From contig CP136063.1 of the NCBI GenBank assembly GCA_032622095.1, positions 73,323,980 to 73,387,979 of the forward strand: a stretch of DNA of 64,000 bases, read 5' to 3'. Position 1 is the stretch's first letter. The number at the start of each line of letters is the position of its first letter. Below are positions 21,129 through 33,455 of the stretch, piece after piece. Below the pieces are notes generated by a model. That model did no database searches, was not told where the DNA came from, and worked only from the letters and a program-made list of their open reading frames with translations. A program made the translations under genes and the position numbers. The stretch comes from Siphonodentalium dalli. Its lineage: Eukaryota > Mollusca > Scaphopoda > Gadilida > Siphonodentaliidae.

Positions 21129-22213
21129 AACAGTTCAGAAAAGCAACATTACAAATATAATAGTAATAAAAATATATATAAATTGTTGAAAATTCTTCGT
21201 GATTTCATTTCTGACCAATTACGAAATGCCTTGCCAAAGTCAAATTCTGACATTAAAGGTATGGTTGGCCTTGGCGGTGGGTATCCTGCGAAAATATTTC
21301 CACCCGTCAAAAACCGCCACAAACAGAAAGAACAACACAATGTAGACAGACTTTTGTCCGTATACAAATAAGAAATATCGCATAAACAGTATGTTATTGT
21401 CATATCTTTGACCATTGTTATGTAAACAAAAGCATAAAAAGTTACTTTTCTGGTGTTTGTTTATATTATGATGGTAAACACAAAGAGCGTTCTTTGTTGG
21501 TGAATTCCTTATATGGAACGATTAGAGAGCGTTTATGCCATTTGTGTGTGATTAGCCAGCAGCATTGTGCTGTCTTCTGTAACACAATCAGGCTCTTGCT
21601 TAGGTAAAATATAGTAAATCTTTATGATAACATGCTGTTTACGCGATGGTCATGGTATATATGAACGAAACTGTATGCGTTTTAATGTTTTTCTGTTTAC
21701 GGTGATTGGAACAAATATGAATATTTTCGACAACTAAGGCCTCACGTGCCTTTAAAGGTCCTTTCATGGCAATTTTCATGAGTACATTCAAGTGAGGCAC
21801 CGACAATTTCTTAATCAGGTGGGTTAACGTCTTGTGGATAGACGACCGCATTACGTTCAACAACCCAAAAAACAGTTATATGTTACACAAAAGCCATGTA
21901 GACATACTGGAGTCACATCAATTGTGAAAACTTGCTGTAAGTTTATAAATACTCAAGTCTACACAAATAAATGTTCACGTTATGAACGATATTAAATGCC
22001 CAGGAGCGCCAAATTGTGCAAGTCCAGTGTTGTGCATACATTTTCCCCATGAACATTCTGAAGGGCTTTCTATTTTAGTCAATTCTGAGTTATTGATACT
22101 TACCAGCTGGTTTAATCATAACAGTTCAGAAAAACAACATTACAAATCTGATAGTAATAACAATATTTATCAATTGTTGAAAATTCTTCGTGATTTCATT
22201 TCTGACCAGTTAT
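21129..22213. repeat. Pair of about 90-bp direct repeats around a MITE
   Basis: The stretch from acagttcagaaaa through attgttgaaaattcttcg to atttctgacca occurs at about 21129-21220 and again at about 22121-22213. The 495-bp MITE at 21257-21751 sits between. They may be relics of a duplicated segment or short LTR-like repeats. No coding region is enclosed. Confidence 0.6.
21253..21755. mobile_element. 495-bp TTAA-flanked MITE, copy 1
   Basis: Imperfect terminal inverted repeats AGGTATGGTTGGCCTT and its counterpart AAGGCCTCACGTGCCT, bordered by TTAA at 21253-21256 and 21752-21755. A nearly identical copy lies at 54231-54730. No transposase. Confidence 0.7.
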
Positions 22214-23159
22214 GTGCTATGTGTTATGTTTTATTAGAATTTAATACAAGGTTTAGTGTCTACGTCATTATACCGTTATATCTGACCAATCAGAATCATT
22301 CGGGGATGGGGAATAGCTTTCAAAATGTCTGCCCTCAAAGTTGCATGAGGAATTTATCATGAAAACACTGATGTTCTGCTAGTCTATCAAGAGCACTAAT
22401 CGATTTCTGGTTATATAGATAGGTAAAAACTATCGTGCAGGATAGGATATCCATGTGGTGGATCGGGTGAAGTATAGTAGACACATGGAATCGTCGTGTT
22501 GCTGACAGATGAAGACGGGAAGACTCGAAGACTTGTGTAATCTTCGTGTTGCTGATCAGATGAAGACGGAAAGACTAGTAGGCCAGGCAAATATGGACAT
22601 AGGTGTCGCCTGGAGAGGGAATTTATGAGACCTACATTTTTGGTTAGCGTAAATACTAAACTTTCGGAATCCGTATGTTGGATTGTCAGATAGGCGGACT
22701 TTTTTTGTCACCGCGTGGTTTTCTTGAGGCACCCGATGAAAAAATCCGTCATTTTTTAAATAAAGCCGACATTTTTGACCGAGTATTTTCACACATTTTG
22801 AGAAGAAATATTCGTCCAATTTTGATACCAGTGAGTGGGGCGATAACCAGAGTAGGGTAATACATGTAACCATTGAATCTCGGAATTGCAGTCATGACGT
22901 CATGTGACGTCAAATAATATTTTGGGTGAGACAAATATGACGATTCACACAAAGCGTTGTCTTTCATTTCTTTTAAATCGTAAAGTAAGACGGGTATGCC
23001 GCATTGTTTCATACCATGGGAAACTACTGTCAATTGGCTATATTTTGATATATAACTTATCGCTGCAAGCCGCATTAATTTTTATCACAGGCAGAAAAAT
23101 CAACCCTCCCCCCTAAAGTTAAGATGCGCCATGCTGTAGTATAAGGCACACAGAACTCA
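22214..23159. other. No gene recognised
   Basis: Includes a local duplication (gaagacgggaagactcgaagac and gaagacggaaagactagtagg, about 22510 and 22563). The frames here are short and unmatched. Confidence 0.4.
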
Positions 23160-23940
23160 CGGTTACATGTCAATAGGCTTAATTAACATAACGGCCATTG
23201 GAAGTCTGCTAAAGAATGTAATAATATATAAGTTTATGTCTACAAGCTCGAACATTAAATTAGAAACAATATATAATGTACCCCCAGACCCGAAATTTTT
23301 AAATTTTTTTAGAATTTTTCCTAAAAATTTATATAAAACGCATTTTTTTTATTTTCTGGAAGGCAAAAAAAGACAAGAATTAGTAACGGTGGAGATAATT
23401 GGTGTATACGGCAATTTTATTCCGCCTTGGATTAAAAAATGACATACTAACCTAAAATGGCCGCCAATATGGCAGCCGAAATATAGGTGGAAATTGGGAA
23501 ATATGAGAGAACGCACAATTACTTGCTTAGGCTTAACTAACAAAGCGGTCGTTGAGTAACTGCTAAACTATAGTTTAAGGTATATATCCCGATCTACAAA
23601 CTCGAACAATAAAGTGAAAATATTACACAATGCACCTCCTGGCACTTTTTTTTATATAAAATTTAGCTATTTTTCTCCAAAAATAACCTAAAGCCGTTTT
23701 TGTCATCGGAACCATAAAGCGCAGAATGTAGCGTGGCGGAGATGTTTGGTATGTAGGATAATTCAATGTCGTTTTTGGATTGCAAAATGGCTTACTAACC
23801 CCAAGATGGTTGCCAATACGGTGGTCAGAATAAATGGTGAAATATGTCACGTTTCACTTGTATCGCCATCATATAATATCTCATACAACCCAAAGTATAA
23901 TATTCATTGTATCATGTTAGTCCGGGACATCACAATGCGC
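23160..23940 (+). repeat. Diverged tandem duplication, period about 350 bp
   Basis: The two halves align by eye, for example ggcttaattaacataacggcc (23177) with ggcttaactaacaaagcggtc (23530), and tgacatactaacctaaaatgg (23441) with tggcttactaaccccaagatg (23790). Divergence is considerable. No coding potential is conserved between them. Confidence 0.6.
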
Positions 23941-25558
23941 AATTCTATTTAAAATTGCTACCAGAATGGTGCCCATTATTGAAGAATCTTGCATTCATGA
24001 GCATTCGTGTCCCTTGAAATAGGTGGCAATTTTGAGCGAGGTATTTACAGATGAACAAGATTTTTTTAAACGAAGAACCGAGTAACAGTAATACATTGAA
24101 TGCCTGATTGTTATTTATGCCAGTCACCTTTGAAATAATCAATATGAAATTACTTAAACCCGACAATAGAAGGTCAATCTTTCTCAATGAATATTATTCC
24201 AAGTGCTACCAGATATGATGGTACGTATGAGGTGGATATGTCGTGATACCATTATCGAAGTCTGGCCTAGACGAGGTTGATACGGGTTCACACCCCTGAC
24301 TTGATTGGGCGAAAATTGGGACAGATTTTAAAGCTAGAAAAGGAACATCTCATTGTACATATACATGATCACTTCGATAAGAAATTATAATTTGGTCACA
24401 CTCACTGAAGCAACAACATTTGAAGCAATAATTTTGATTAATCTGCTATATATACAATGTGCAATTGCTGTACAATAGCTTCGACCCACAGAAGACGGCC
24501 GTGATAACACAGAGTGAATTTTTCCAGACCCTAAATCACCATCGCCTCTTTCATTGACTAGTGTCCAATAACGCAAAGAATATGAGATTCAGAAAAAAAG
24601 AGCTCTCGTCGTACCAAATTAGTTCAGATTTTGCATCTTCCGAAAAATTATCTGATCAGTGATAAACATAAGAATAGTTATGTCCAGAATGAGAATCCCT
24701 CCTGTGCGTCTAACTTAATTATGCATTTTCTGTTGAACAAGATCGCCATGGACCGCTTTATTTGCAATATTTTAACGCGATAACCTTCATAAATATCAAA
24801 TGGTGTTTCCAACTTGGTGGAAAAGTAAACTTGTCTACGTTATGTTATATCTGAACGGGTCATATTCAGACCAGGAGACCTGCTGCTGTTGCAAGTACCA
24901 TTGGTGTTTGAAACGTAAAACCAATGTCAATAATGTATCAATCGGGCTGAATTCAATATTAGTATTTACAGGCAATTACACCGGCGGAAAACAATATGAC
25001 GAATAATTCCTCGTCCCCATATTGTCCCGATTGTACAAAGACATATGCACGTGTTCCCCACACGCTGTTCAGTAAATACTAAACTACGGCTATCGTGTCC
25101 AGTTCCTGATTTCTCTCAGCACATTCGGAGTTGTTATGGACAGCACGGGACAGAGATGAGCCGGAATTGCTAATAGCATTTGTTAATTCTCTCGCTATCA
25201 TCCCGGAGATGTGGGGCATTACTATAGGAACCTCCTGATCGAAGTGTGATGAAAATTTGCGCCAAAAAATTTGGGTCGAAATGACAGAATGGGTCGAAAA
25301 TAGATAGGAAATATGGGGAAATACCGGGATAACTCCAGAATCATTCATAATCACATATATAATCTGAGCCTAACAAATTTGGTCTATTTTTAAAAAGTGT
25401 GTCGAAAAGTGGTCCGAACACTGCTTTGTCACAAAAATGTTGGAAGCTGAGGAAAATGACACCAGGAACACCCTCAGTCAGTGAAGTGGGACAAACATTT
25501 GAGCCTAAACCATATAAGTCGAAATTGATCAAAGCTAGACAAAAATAAAGAACGCATG
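23941..25558. other. No gene recognised
   Basis: Several open frames (24385-24576, 24800-25006, 25079-25354) were read and show no domain. It leads into the minisatellite at 25559. Confidence 0.4.
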
Positions 25559-28500
25559 AGACTTCCCCAGAATCACGTTAGCATTATTAATGAGTAGTAA
25601 CCTTTAGAACATTAATGTGATTTGTCAGTAGCTGAATCTCCAGAAACTCCGGGATCACGTTAGCATTATTAATGAGTAGTAACCTTTAGAACATTAATGT
25701 GATTTGTCAGTCGCTGAATCTCCAAAAACTCCGGGATCACGTTAGCATTATTAATGAGTGAGTACATGTAGTAACCTTTAGAACATTAATGTGATTTGTC
25801 AGTCGCTGAATCTCCAGAAACTCCGGGATCACGTTAGCATTATTAATGAGTAGTAACCTTTAGAACATTAATGTGACTTGTCAGTCGCTGAATCTCCAAA
25901 AACTCCGGGATCACGTTAGCATTATTAATGAGTAGTAACCTTTAGAACATTAATGTGACTTGTCAGTCGCTGAATCTCCAGAAACTCCGGGATCACCTTA
26001 GCATTATTAATGAGTAGTAACCTTTAGAACATTAATGTGATTTGTCAGTCGCTGAATCTCCAGAAATTCCGGGATCACGTTAGCATTATTAATGAGTAGT
26101 AACCTTTAGAACATTAATGTGACTTGTCAGTCGCTGAATCTCCAGAAACTCCGGGATCACCTTAGCATTATTAATGAGTAGTAACCTTTAGAACATTAAT
26201 GTGATTTGTCAGTCGCTGAATCTCCAAAAACTCCGGGATCACGTTAGCATTATTAATGAGTAGTAACCTTTAGAACATTAATGTGATTTGTCAGTCGCTG
26301 AATCTCCAGAAACTCCGGGATCACGTTAGCATTATTAATGAGTAGTAACCTTTAGAACATTAATGTGATTTGTCAGTCGCTGAATCTCCAAAAACTCCGG
26401 GATCACGTTAGCATTATTAATGACTACTAACCTTTAGAACATTAATGTGATTTGTCAGTCGCTGAATCTCCAAAAACTCAGGGATCACGTTAGCATTATT
26501 AATGAGTACATGTAGTAACCTTTAGAACATTAATGTGACTTGTCAGTCGCTGAATCTCCAGAAAGTCCGGGATCACGTTAGCATTATTAATGACTACTAA
26601 CCTTTAGCACATTAATGTGATTTGTCAGTCGCTGAATCTCCAAAAACTCAGGGATCACGTTAGCATTATTAATGAGTACATGTAGTAACCTTTAGAACAT
26701 TAATGTGACTTGTCAGTCGCTGAATCTCCAGAAACTCCGGGATCACGTTAGCATTATTAATGAGTAGTAACCTTTAGAACTATAATGTGATTTGTCAGTA
26801 GCTGAATCTCCAGAAACTCCGGGATCACGTTAGCATTATTAATGAGTACATGTAGTAACCTTTAGAACATTAATGTGACTTGTCAGTCGCTGAATCTCCA
26901 GAAACTCCGGGATCACGTTAGCATTATTAATGAGTGAGTACATGTAGTAACCTTTAGAACATTAATGTGACTTGTCAGTCGCTGAATCTCCAGAAACTCC
27001 GGGATCACGTTAGCATTATTAATGAGTGAGTACATGTAGTAACCTTTAGAACATTAATGTGACTTGTCAGTCGCTGAATCTCCAGAAACTCCGGGATCAC
27101 GTTAGCATTATTAATGAGTACATGTAGTAACATTTAGAACATTAATGTGACTTGTCAGTCGCTGAATCTCCAGAAACTCCGGGATCGCGTTAGCATTATT
27201 AATGAGTAGTAACCTTTAGAACATTAATGTGACTTGTCAGTCGCTGAATCTCCAGAAACTCCGGGATCGCGTTAGCATTATTAATGAGTAGTAACCTTTA
27301 GAACATTAATATGATTTGACAGTCGCTGAATCTCCAGAAACTCCGGGATCGCGTTAGCATTATTAATGAGTAGTAACCTTTAGAACATTAATATGATTTG
27401 ACAGTCGCTGAATCTCCAGAAACTCCGGGATCACGTTAGCATTATTAATGACTACTAACGTTTAGAACATTAATGTGACTTGTCAGTCGCTGAATCTCCA
27501 GAAACTCCGGGATCACGTTAGCATTATTAATGAGTAGTAACCTTTAGAACAGTAATGTGATTTGTCAGTAGCTGAATCTCCAGAAACTCCGGGATCACGT
27601 TAGCATTATTAATGAGTACATGTAGTAACCTTTAGAACAGTAATGTGACTTGTCAGTCGCTGAATCTCCAGAAACTCCGGGATCACGTTAGCATTATTAA
27701 TGAGTACATGTAGTAACCTTTAGAACATTAATGTGAATTGTCAGTCGCTGAATCTCCAGAAACTCCGGGATCACGTTAGCATTATTAATGAGTACATGTA
27801 GTAACATTTAGAACATTAATGTGACTTGTCAGTCGCTGAATCTCCAGAAACTCCGGGATCACGTTAGCATTATTAATGAGTAGTAACCTTTAGAACATTA
27901 ATGTGACTTGTCAGTCGCTGAATCTCCAGAAACTCCGGGATCACGTTAGCATTATTAAAGAGTACATGTAGTAACCTTTAGAACATTAATATGATTTGTC
28001 AGTCGCTGAATCTCCAGAAACTCCGGGATCACGTTAGCATTATTAATGAGTACATGTAGTAACATTTAGAACATTAATGTGACTTGTCAGTCGCTGAATC
28101 TCCAGAAACTCCAGGATCACGTTAGCATTATTAATGAGTGAGTACATGTAGTAACCTTTAGAACATTAATGTGACTTGTCAGTCGCTGAATCTCCAGAAA
28201 CTCCGGGATCACGTTAGCATTATTAATGAGTACATGTAGTAACCTTTAGAACAGTAATGTGATTTGTCAGACGCTGAATCTCCAGAAACTCCGGGGTCAC
28301 GTTAGCATTATTAATGAGTAGTAACCTTTAGAACATTAATGTGATTTGACAGTCGCTGAATCTCCAGAAACTCCGGGATCACGTTAGCATTATTAATGAG
28401 TACATGTAGTAACATTTAGAACATTAATGTGATTTGTCAGTCGCTGAATCTCCAGAAACTCCGGGGTCACGTTAGCATTATTAATGAGTACATGTAGTAA

Positions 28501-28748
28501 CCTTTAGAACAGTAATGTGATTTGTCAGTCGCTGAATCTCCAGAAACTCCGGGGTCACGTTAGCATTATTAATGAGTACATGTAGTAACCTTTAGAACAG
28601 TAATGTGATTTGTCAGTCGCTGAATCTCCAGAAACTCCGGGATCACGTTAGCATTATTAATGAGTACATGTAGTAACCTTTAGAACATTAATGTGATTTG
28701 TCAGTCGCTGAATCTCCAGAAACTCCAGGATCATGTTAGCATTATTCA
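25559..28748 (+). repeat. Minisatellite, about 38 copies, unit lengths 82/88/92 bp
   Basis: The unit core is ctccgggatcacgttagc, attattaatgag, tagtaacctttagaacatt, aatgtgatttgtcagtcgct, gaatctccagaaa. I counted 38 occurrences of the cacgttagcattatt motif, the last degenerate. Three length classes come from the linker: gagtagtaacc, gagtacatgtagtaacc (+6) or gagtgagtacatgtagtaacc (+10). The short form dominates the left half and the longer forms the right half. Each unit contains the palindrome ACATTAATGT. The spacing is far too long, and the 'spacers' too uniform, for a CRISPR array. Confidence 0.95.
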
Positions 28749-29292
28749 TAGTCAGTATCATTTAGACAATTACTATCATAATGTCAGTCACTGTATATTA
28801 CATTTGGCGTTGGAATGTTTACACTATTGTTATGGGTGGTTCGGTTGTGGAATGCAATATAATTCACTTATGAGAGAAGTGACATTTCCTCGTTGCAAAT
28901 TGAATATTCTCAGTTGTATCAAGACTCTTTGGAATACATCACTGAAAGCAGTTGGACCAGTTTGAAGAGCTCCCACGTTTGTGGTTTAACTCGCTCCATT
29001 TCCTCCAGCTGCACTATCAATTAGTTCGACGAATAGCGGTCATGAGTGAATTTATACATATTATATATATTGATAATTTTCATTATCGTTGTCATTTTCT
29101 TTTTAAATTTTTCTCATTAATATGAATGTTCCCGTTATTCGTCACAAAGTTCCCTTAGCCAACCCAAATCCAAAAGCGTGACGTACGGTTGAGACACATG
29201 CGTAAGGTGGCACTAGTTTGATATAGGATATTTGTGGATTAGCCGTTGTTGTTGTTGTTTGCAGAAACTTATTCGACATTTTATTGTTTCAG
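28749..29292. other. No gene recognised
   Basis: Right flank of the minisatellite. A pyrimidine-rich acceptor (ttattgtttcag) ends it at 29292. Confidence 0.4.
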
Positions 29293-29369
29293 GTTCCAAA
29301 TATTTGGAAACCTTACTAAAGACGGCATCGAGACATTATATCAGCGTTATCGCCATTAAACTCGAACTT
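29293..29369 (+). CDS. Possible iGluR exon, amino-terminal domain
   Basis: After the acceptor ttattgtttcag, the frame with two leading bases reads SKYLETLLKTASRHYISVIA and then IKLEL. This resembles the part of the kainate-receptor amino-terminal domain that follows the first lobe (a Leu-x-x-Leu-x-Lys-x-x-Ser-Arg pattern). It is on the same strand as, and upstream of, the firm iGluR exons. No GT donor follows before a stop; a GC donor (gcaaga) after 29369 is the best candidate. It could be chance. Confidence 0.35.
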
Positions 29370-30399
29370 GCAAGATCGCCAGAAAGATACCTTTGAATGA
29401 AAAGAGCGATCAGTCGATCACATCATATTTTTGTTGATGCTAACAGGACCAACCAAAAATTGATTTCCGACTGGGTATGAATTGTTGTTTGTTATTATTT
29501 ATGTGTAACACGATTTATATAGAAAATCAAGGTTAAGATAATCATTGCTAAACTGAATACTGACCGATAATTGCATGTATGTGGCGAAATCGTAATGATA
29601 TCGAGTTACAATATAAAGATAGCAAGATACATGAATAAATTAGCTAATGGATATCCCTCTAAAAGTTCGCCTACAACATGTATGGGGCATTATAGTCTGT
29701 CGGCGTTTAAGTTTCCTCTCATCTATGCCTGTCCTATATTATTGATTGATTGATTGTTTATTTAATTCAACGCCACAATAAAGTGGCGAATACAGAGTAA
29801 TAATTAACATATGTACATATATTTACACAAGGCGGCCACTGTTGTCTTGCTTGCCATTTTCATATGGCAGAAGTGTATAGTTGAACTATCATCATCATCA
29901 TCATCATTAGCATCACCATCATCATCACAATCATAATCATCATCATCGTCATCGTCGTCGTCATCGTTATCACCAACCATCTCCGACGATGTTCGTGACC
30001 TTTCTCGTTATTGGAATATGATATATAAAATGTCGTCTTAATGTGGTTTGCTGACGTATGGACAATCCCATACAGCGGGGTCGATACCATAATCATATGG
30101 GAACAGCGGATGTAATAATATATTGTATTTGTATGATGCAGGTGTATATGTGTAGGGCTTGGAACTGCCGAAAACTTTTCAGTCCGTTGTAACGCGAAAG
30201 AGCGAATTGTTTTTGTTTTGCGGATTTATCGTATAAGCTTAGACAGCCTGTTCTCGCTGAAATAAGCTCATAGCGAACTTACTTCATGGGACTGAAACAA
30301 GCTCATATTGTCATTATTTAGATGTAAAAATAAGCCCTATATGGACATAAACGCTGGTTAACAGCCCTATATGGAACTATTTCAATATGCAATAAGCCC
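29370..30399. other. Putative iGluR intron: CAT repeats and hairpin
   Basis: Contains a gattgattgattg tract, a small perfect hairpin CGCCACaataaaGTGGCG (29769-29786) and a degenerate CAT/TCA microsatellite (about 29887-29972). No exon recognised. Confidence 0.5.
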
Positions 30400-30640
30400 G
30401 TATTGTGTTATTATGACGAGAACATGTTGGAAGATAACACTAACATACCAACTCGCGACTAACCAGATATTGCTCTATATGTAATGCGTTTTAACTTTGA
30501 CCCGCGCCATCCAAAAGAATAACGGGTGTAAGTCTACTATGGGCTTATTTCATAATCAAATAAGTCCAATATGAAACTATGTGGATTTTTAGGTCCAATA
30601 TGAACCTATTTGCACGTTGATATGTTGGGCTTAGAAGCGA
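30400..30640 (+). repeat. Dispersed repeat, copy 1 (relative of 47395-47600)
   Basis: Shares with 47395-47600 the ordered blocks accaactcgcgactaac / accaactcatgacttac, gacccgcgccat / ggcccgcgccat, taagtctactatgggctta / taagtccactatgggttta, and tccaatatgaacctat / tcgattatgaacctat. The other copy adjoins the 41-bp minisatellite. Confidence 0.6.
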
Positions 30641-30960
30641 CTATATTACTACACAAGTATATCGATTTAACTGTTACAGAGAATGCAGACATCGTTACAT
30701 TATTTTGTTTAAACATATTTTATTGTAATATAATATTACACAAGGGATCGGGGCACAAGTTTTAACAACTTAAATCCGCCCCTCTCCCATATACATTTTA
30801 ACAAATACAAAGTAGATGACGAACATAACATATATACAGGATGATGTATGGTGTGGCTGTGTTTGCTGTCAGTCCTATCCTGCTTTTGAAATTTCATCTG
30901 AGGTAGTCAACATTTGTAACGCAAAGGAGGATCTCGCCTATATTTGTTAGCGGAGGGGGC

Positions 30961-32538
30961 CTAATTAAAACGTTTCGTTGATGAAATGTATGAATAAACA
31001 AAATGGAAAAGAATTTCATTGCGTCGATTCGATTCTGATGGTATCCCTGTGAGTAAGGAGGAAATGTTAGATATTATAAATTGGTGGGCTGCAATCTTAT
31101 TGAAGAGTTCGCATCTTTCGGTAGCATATAGGGGGCACTCAAAGAAATAATGAAAGGCATCTTCGACTTCGTATCCACATGTGCATTTAGAGGTATCAGA
31201 GATAAAATTGTTGCACATATCTGATTTTAATTCACTACAATAGTTGCGAATTCTGCAGTGTAAAATGCTTAGTTTTCTTGGACCATTAATAAAGAATTGG
31301 GGAGGTTTCGTGGGCGGGTCAATTAATTTCAAATTCATCTTAAATTCAGGAAGAGTACTTACATTTGTAATAGGCTTTGGTAGTTTATTCCAAGATAACG
31401 TACATTTAGGTAAATAAGAGTTTCTGAAATGTTCTGTATGCGAACGGTATGAATAGAATTTGTCAGGTTCGCGCATATCATATCGATTACTGGCAACTTG
31501 TCTTGATCGGGGTGGCAACATGAGCGTGAGGTAATTGGGGACTTGGTTGTTTATTATTTTAAACATGGTGTGAAACTCGTGGAGTTCTCGTCGAATTTTA
31601 AGCCTTGACCATCCTACTTCGTCAAACAAGCGATTTATATCTACGGAACGCGTTAATCCTGTTACTATTCTTGCAGCATCCTTGTGTATGTCATCGAACT
31701 TTTTTAATAAGTAATCTGTTGCTGTGCCCCACACTACATCGGCATAGTCTATAATTGGTAATATATATGCTGTGTATATTTTTTCAAGCGACTTTCGGTC
31801 TAGGTCGTACTTCAGTCTTCTGAATTGTGAGAGACGAGATGTTGCTTTGTTTGCTATTGTATTTATATGAGTGTTCCAGTTTAGATTCGATTGTATTTCA
31901 AGTCCAAGATGTTTGTGTGAGTTTGTAAATAATACATTTTCTTGTTCGAATTTTAAATTCGGGGTCACGTTGTTATTTGTAAGGGAAAAGGAAATTGCCC
32001 TAGTTTTCGTTGGGTTAAATTTAACTAGCCATTTATTTGCCCAGTCTGCGACTCTTTCAAGGTCATCGTTCATGTTCTTGGTTAGGATATCGATGTCATA
32101 ATGGGTAGTCATAAGGCAAGTATCGTCCGCGTACATTCTTGTGGTTGCATTAATGTGATCAGGGAGGTCGTTCATGTAAACTAAAAATAGGAAAGGGCCA
32201 ATAATTGAGCCTTGAGGGACACCCGCTGGGATAACTTCAAAATTTGAGAAGGAGTTGTTCACTAAGACCCGTTGTTTGCGATTGAACAGATAATCTTTTA
32301 GCCATTCTAAGAGATTTCCAGAGACTCCATATTGTTCCAATTTATATAGCAGCCCCCTGTGCCATACTCTCTCGAATGCCTTTGATATATCAAAAAATAC
32401 TGCACTTGTATAGAGGCTGTTGTCGAGACTATGGCACAGGTTGTGATATAGTTCTATTAACTGGTATGTTGTACTATGGCCAGGGAGGAAGCCAGACTGG
32501 TGATTATATAACAAATTATTTTCCGTGAAGTATGTCAT
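30961..32538 (-). CDS. LINE reverse transcriptase, C-terminal half
   Basis: 525 codons. From the N-terminus: HQSGFLPGHSTTYQLIE, FDISKAFERVWH (first catalytic Asp), AGVPQGSIIGPFLFLVYMND, the catalytic YADDTCL, and VKFNPTKTRAISFS. A thumb/connection region follows, then near the end CTCGYEVEDAFHYFFECPLY, the Cys/His motif common at the end of such LINE proteins. It continues the frame of 33456-35264 once the Helitron is set aside. It copies LINE RNA into DNA at the nicked target. Confidence 0.9.
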   Translation of the reverse strand: MTYFTENNLLYNHQSGFLPGHSTTYQLIELYHNLCHSLDNSLYTSAVFFDISKAFERVWHRGLLYKLEQYGVSGNLLEWLKDYLFNRKQRVLVNNSFSNFEVIPAGVPQGSIIGPFLFLVYMNDLPDHINATTRMYADDTCLMTTHYDIDILTKNMNDDLERVADWANKWLVKFNPTKTRAISFSLTNNNVTPNLKFEQENVLFTNSHKHLGLEIQSNLNWNTHINTIANKATSRLSQFRRLKYDLDRKSLEKIYTAYILPIIDYADVVWGTATDYLLKKFDDIHKDAARIVTGLTRSVDINRLFDEVGWSRLKIRRELHEFHTMFKIINNQVPNYLTLMLPPRSRQVASNRYDMREPDKFYSYRSHTEHFRNSYLPKCTLSWNKLPKPITNVSTLPEFKMNLKLIDPPTKPPQFFINGPRKLSILHCRIRNYCSELKSDMCNNFISDTSKCTCGYEVEDAFHYFFECPLYATERCELFNKIAAHQFIISNISSLLTGIPSESNRRNEILFHFVYSYISSTKRFN

Positions 32539-32540
32539 AA

Positions 32541-33451
32541 TCTATTATATATTTTGGAAGATCTGTTTGTGTGTTTGTGTGTGTGTTTGTGTGTAATCGA
32601 TGGACTCGAAAATGGCCCAGCCGATTTCGATGAAACTTGGTATGTGGGTGTATTTTCGGGCCAGGAGCAACATAGACCTATTAATTTGTCCGTGCGAGGT
32701 CAACTTTTCACGTGCCGAGGTCAAATCTGTTTTTACGCCGTTTTGCGCTAATATATTTCAGTTCGGTGCTTACAAATCGATTCGAAACAGCGCGAATAAT
32801 AACATGCCAGTCATAATAATGACACTATGAGAATCTTTCGTGTTTCCTCTTTCCAACGATATATAATATGTATGTATCCGTTTTAGTTATCTGCCTCAAT
32901 TATTAAGAAGAAGTGGTACGATCTTCTATCAGGGTAAAAACAATGCGTAACTTCTATGACGTCGTTAGAGGTCATACAGTTAGATCACGTTAACTCATAA
33001 CCGGCCGATGCATTTGACTGTTTCAGACGTCTTGGCGATATCTCGGGCACCGATGGTAATTTATATTTACGTTGAAACTTGATAATTAATGAGCGTGTGT
33101 ATATGAGGCGCGTTTATATACTTGAGTGGAAATCAAATCGGGTTAAACTGGCGGATTTTTACGGACGAAATTTGATGCATATGGTATATCGGTATCCGCT
33201 GGGCCGATTTCCCGGTATCCGCTGTGCCGATTTCCACCATTTTTGGGGTGTTGGTCCGCCTGACCTTGACCTTCAAAATGGTCAATTCAAGGTCAAATCG
33301 GGTAAAACCGGATGGATTTCGACGGGTACTTTTGTCGGGTACTTTTGTTCGGGCACTGTGTTTTGGACGGGTCAAATCGTGACCCCACTTGACCACTTGA
33401 CCACTTGACAATTCAATGTCAAAGCCCGGACGAAGTCGGGTCACCTTCTAG
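32541..33451 (+). mobile_element. Non-autonomous Helitron, 911 bp, inside the LINE
   Basis: It begins TCTATTATATATTTTGGAAG, followed by a tgtgtttgtgtg stretch and gatttcgatgaaacttgg, a beginning often seen in animal Helitrons. It ends with a hairpin (CCCGgacgaagtCGGG, 33425-33440) and CTAG at 33448-33451. It lies between A (32540) and T (33452), the usual Helitron target. Without it, the two LINE halves join in the same reading frame. It encodes no Rep/helicase. Confidence 0.85.
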
Positions 33452-33455
33452 TATG

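Noticed and set aside
25559-28748. CRISPR-like array
   Set aside because: Units are 82-92 bp with no variable spacers, there are no cas genes, and the DNA is animal. It is a minisatellite.
28693-28965. Open frame at the right edge of the minisatellite
   Set aside because: It begins inside the satellite unit and shows no domain.
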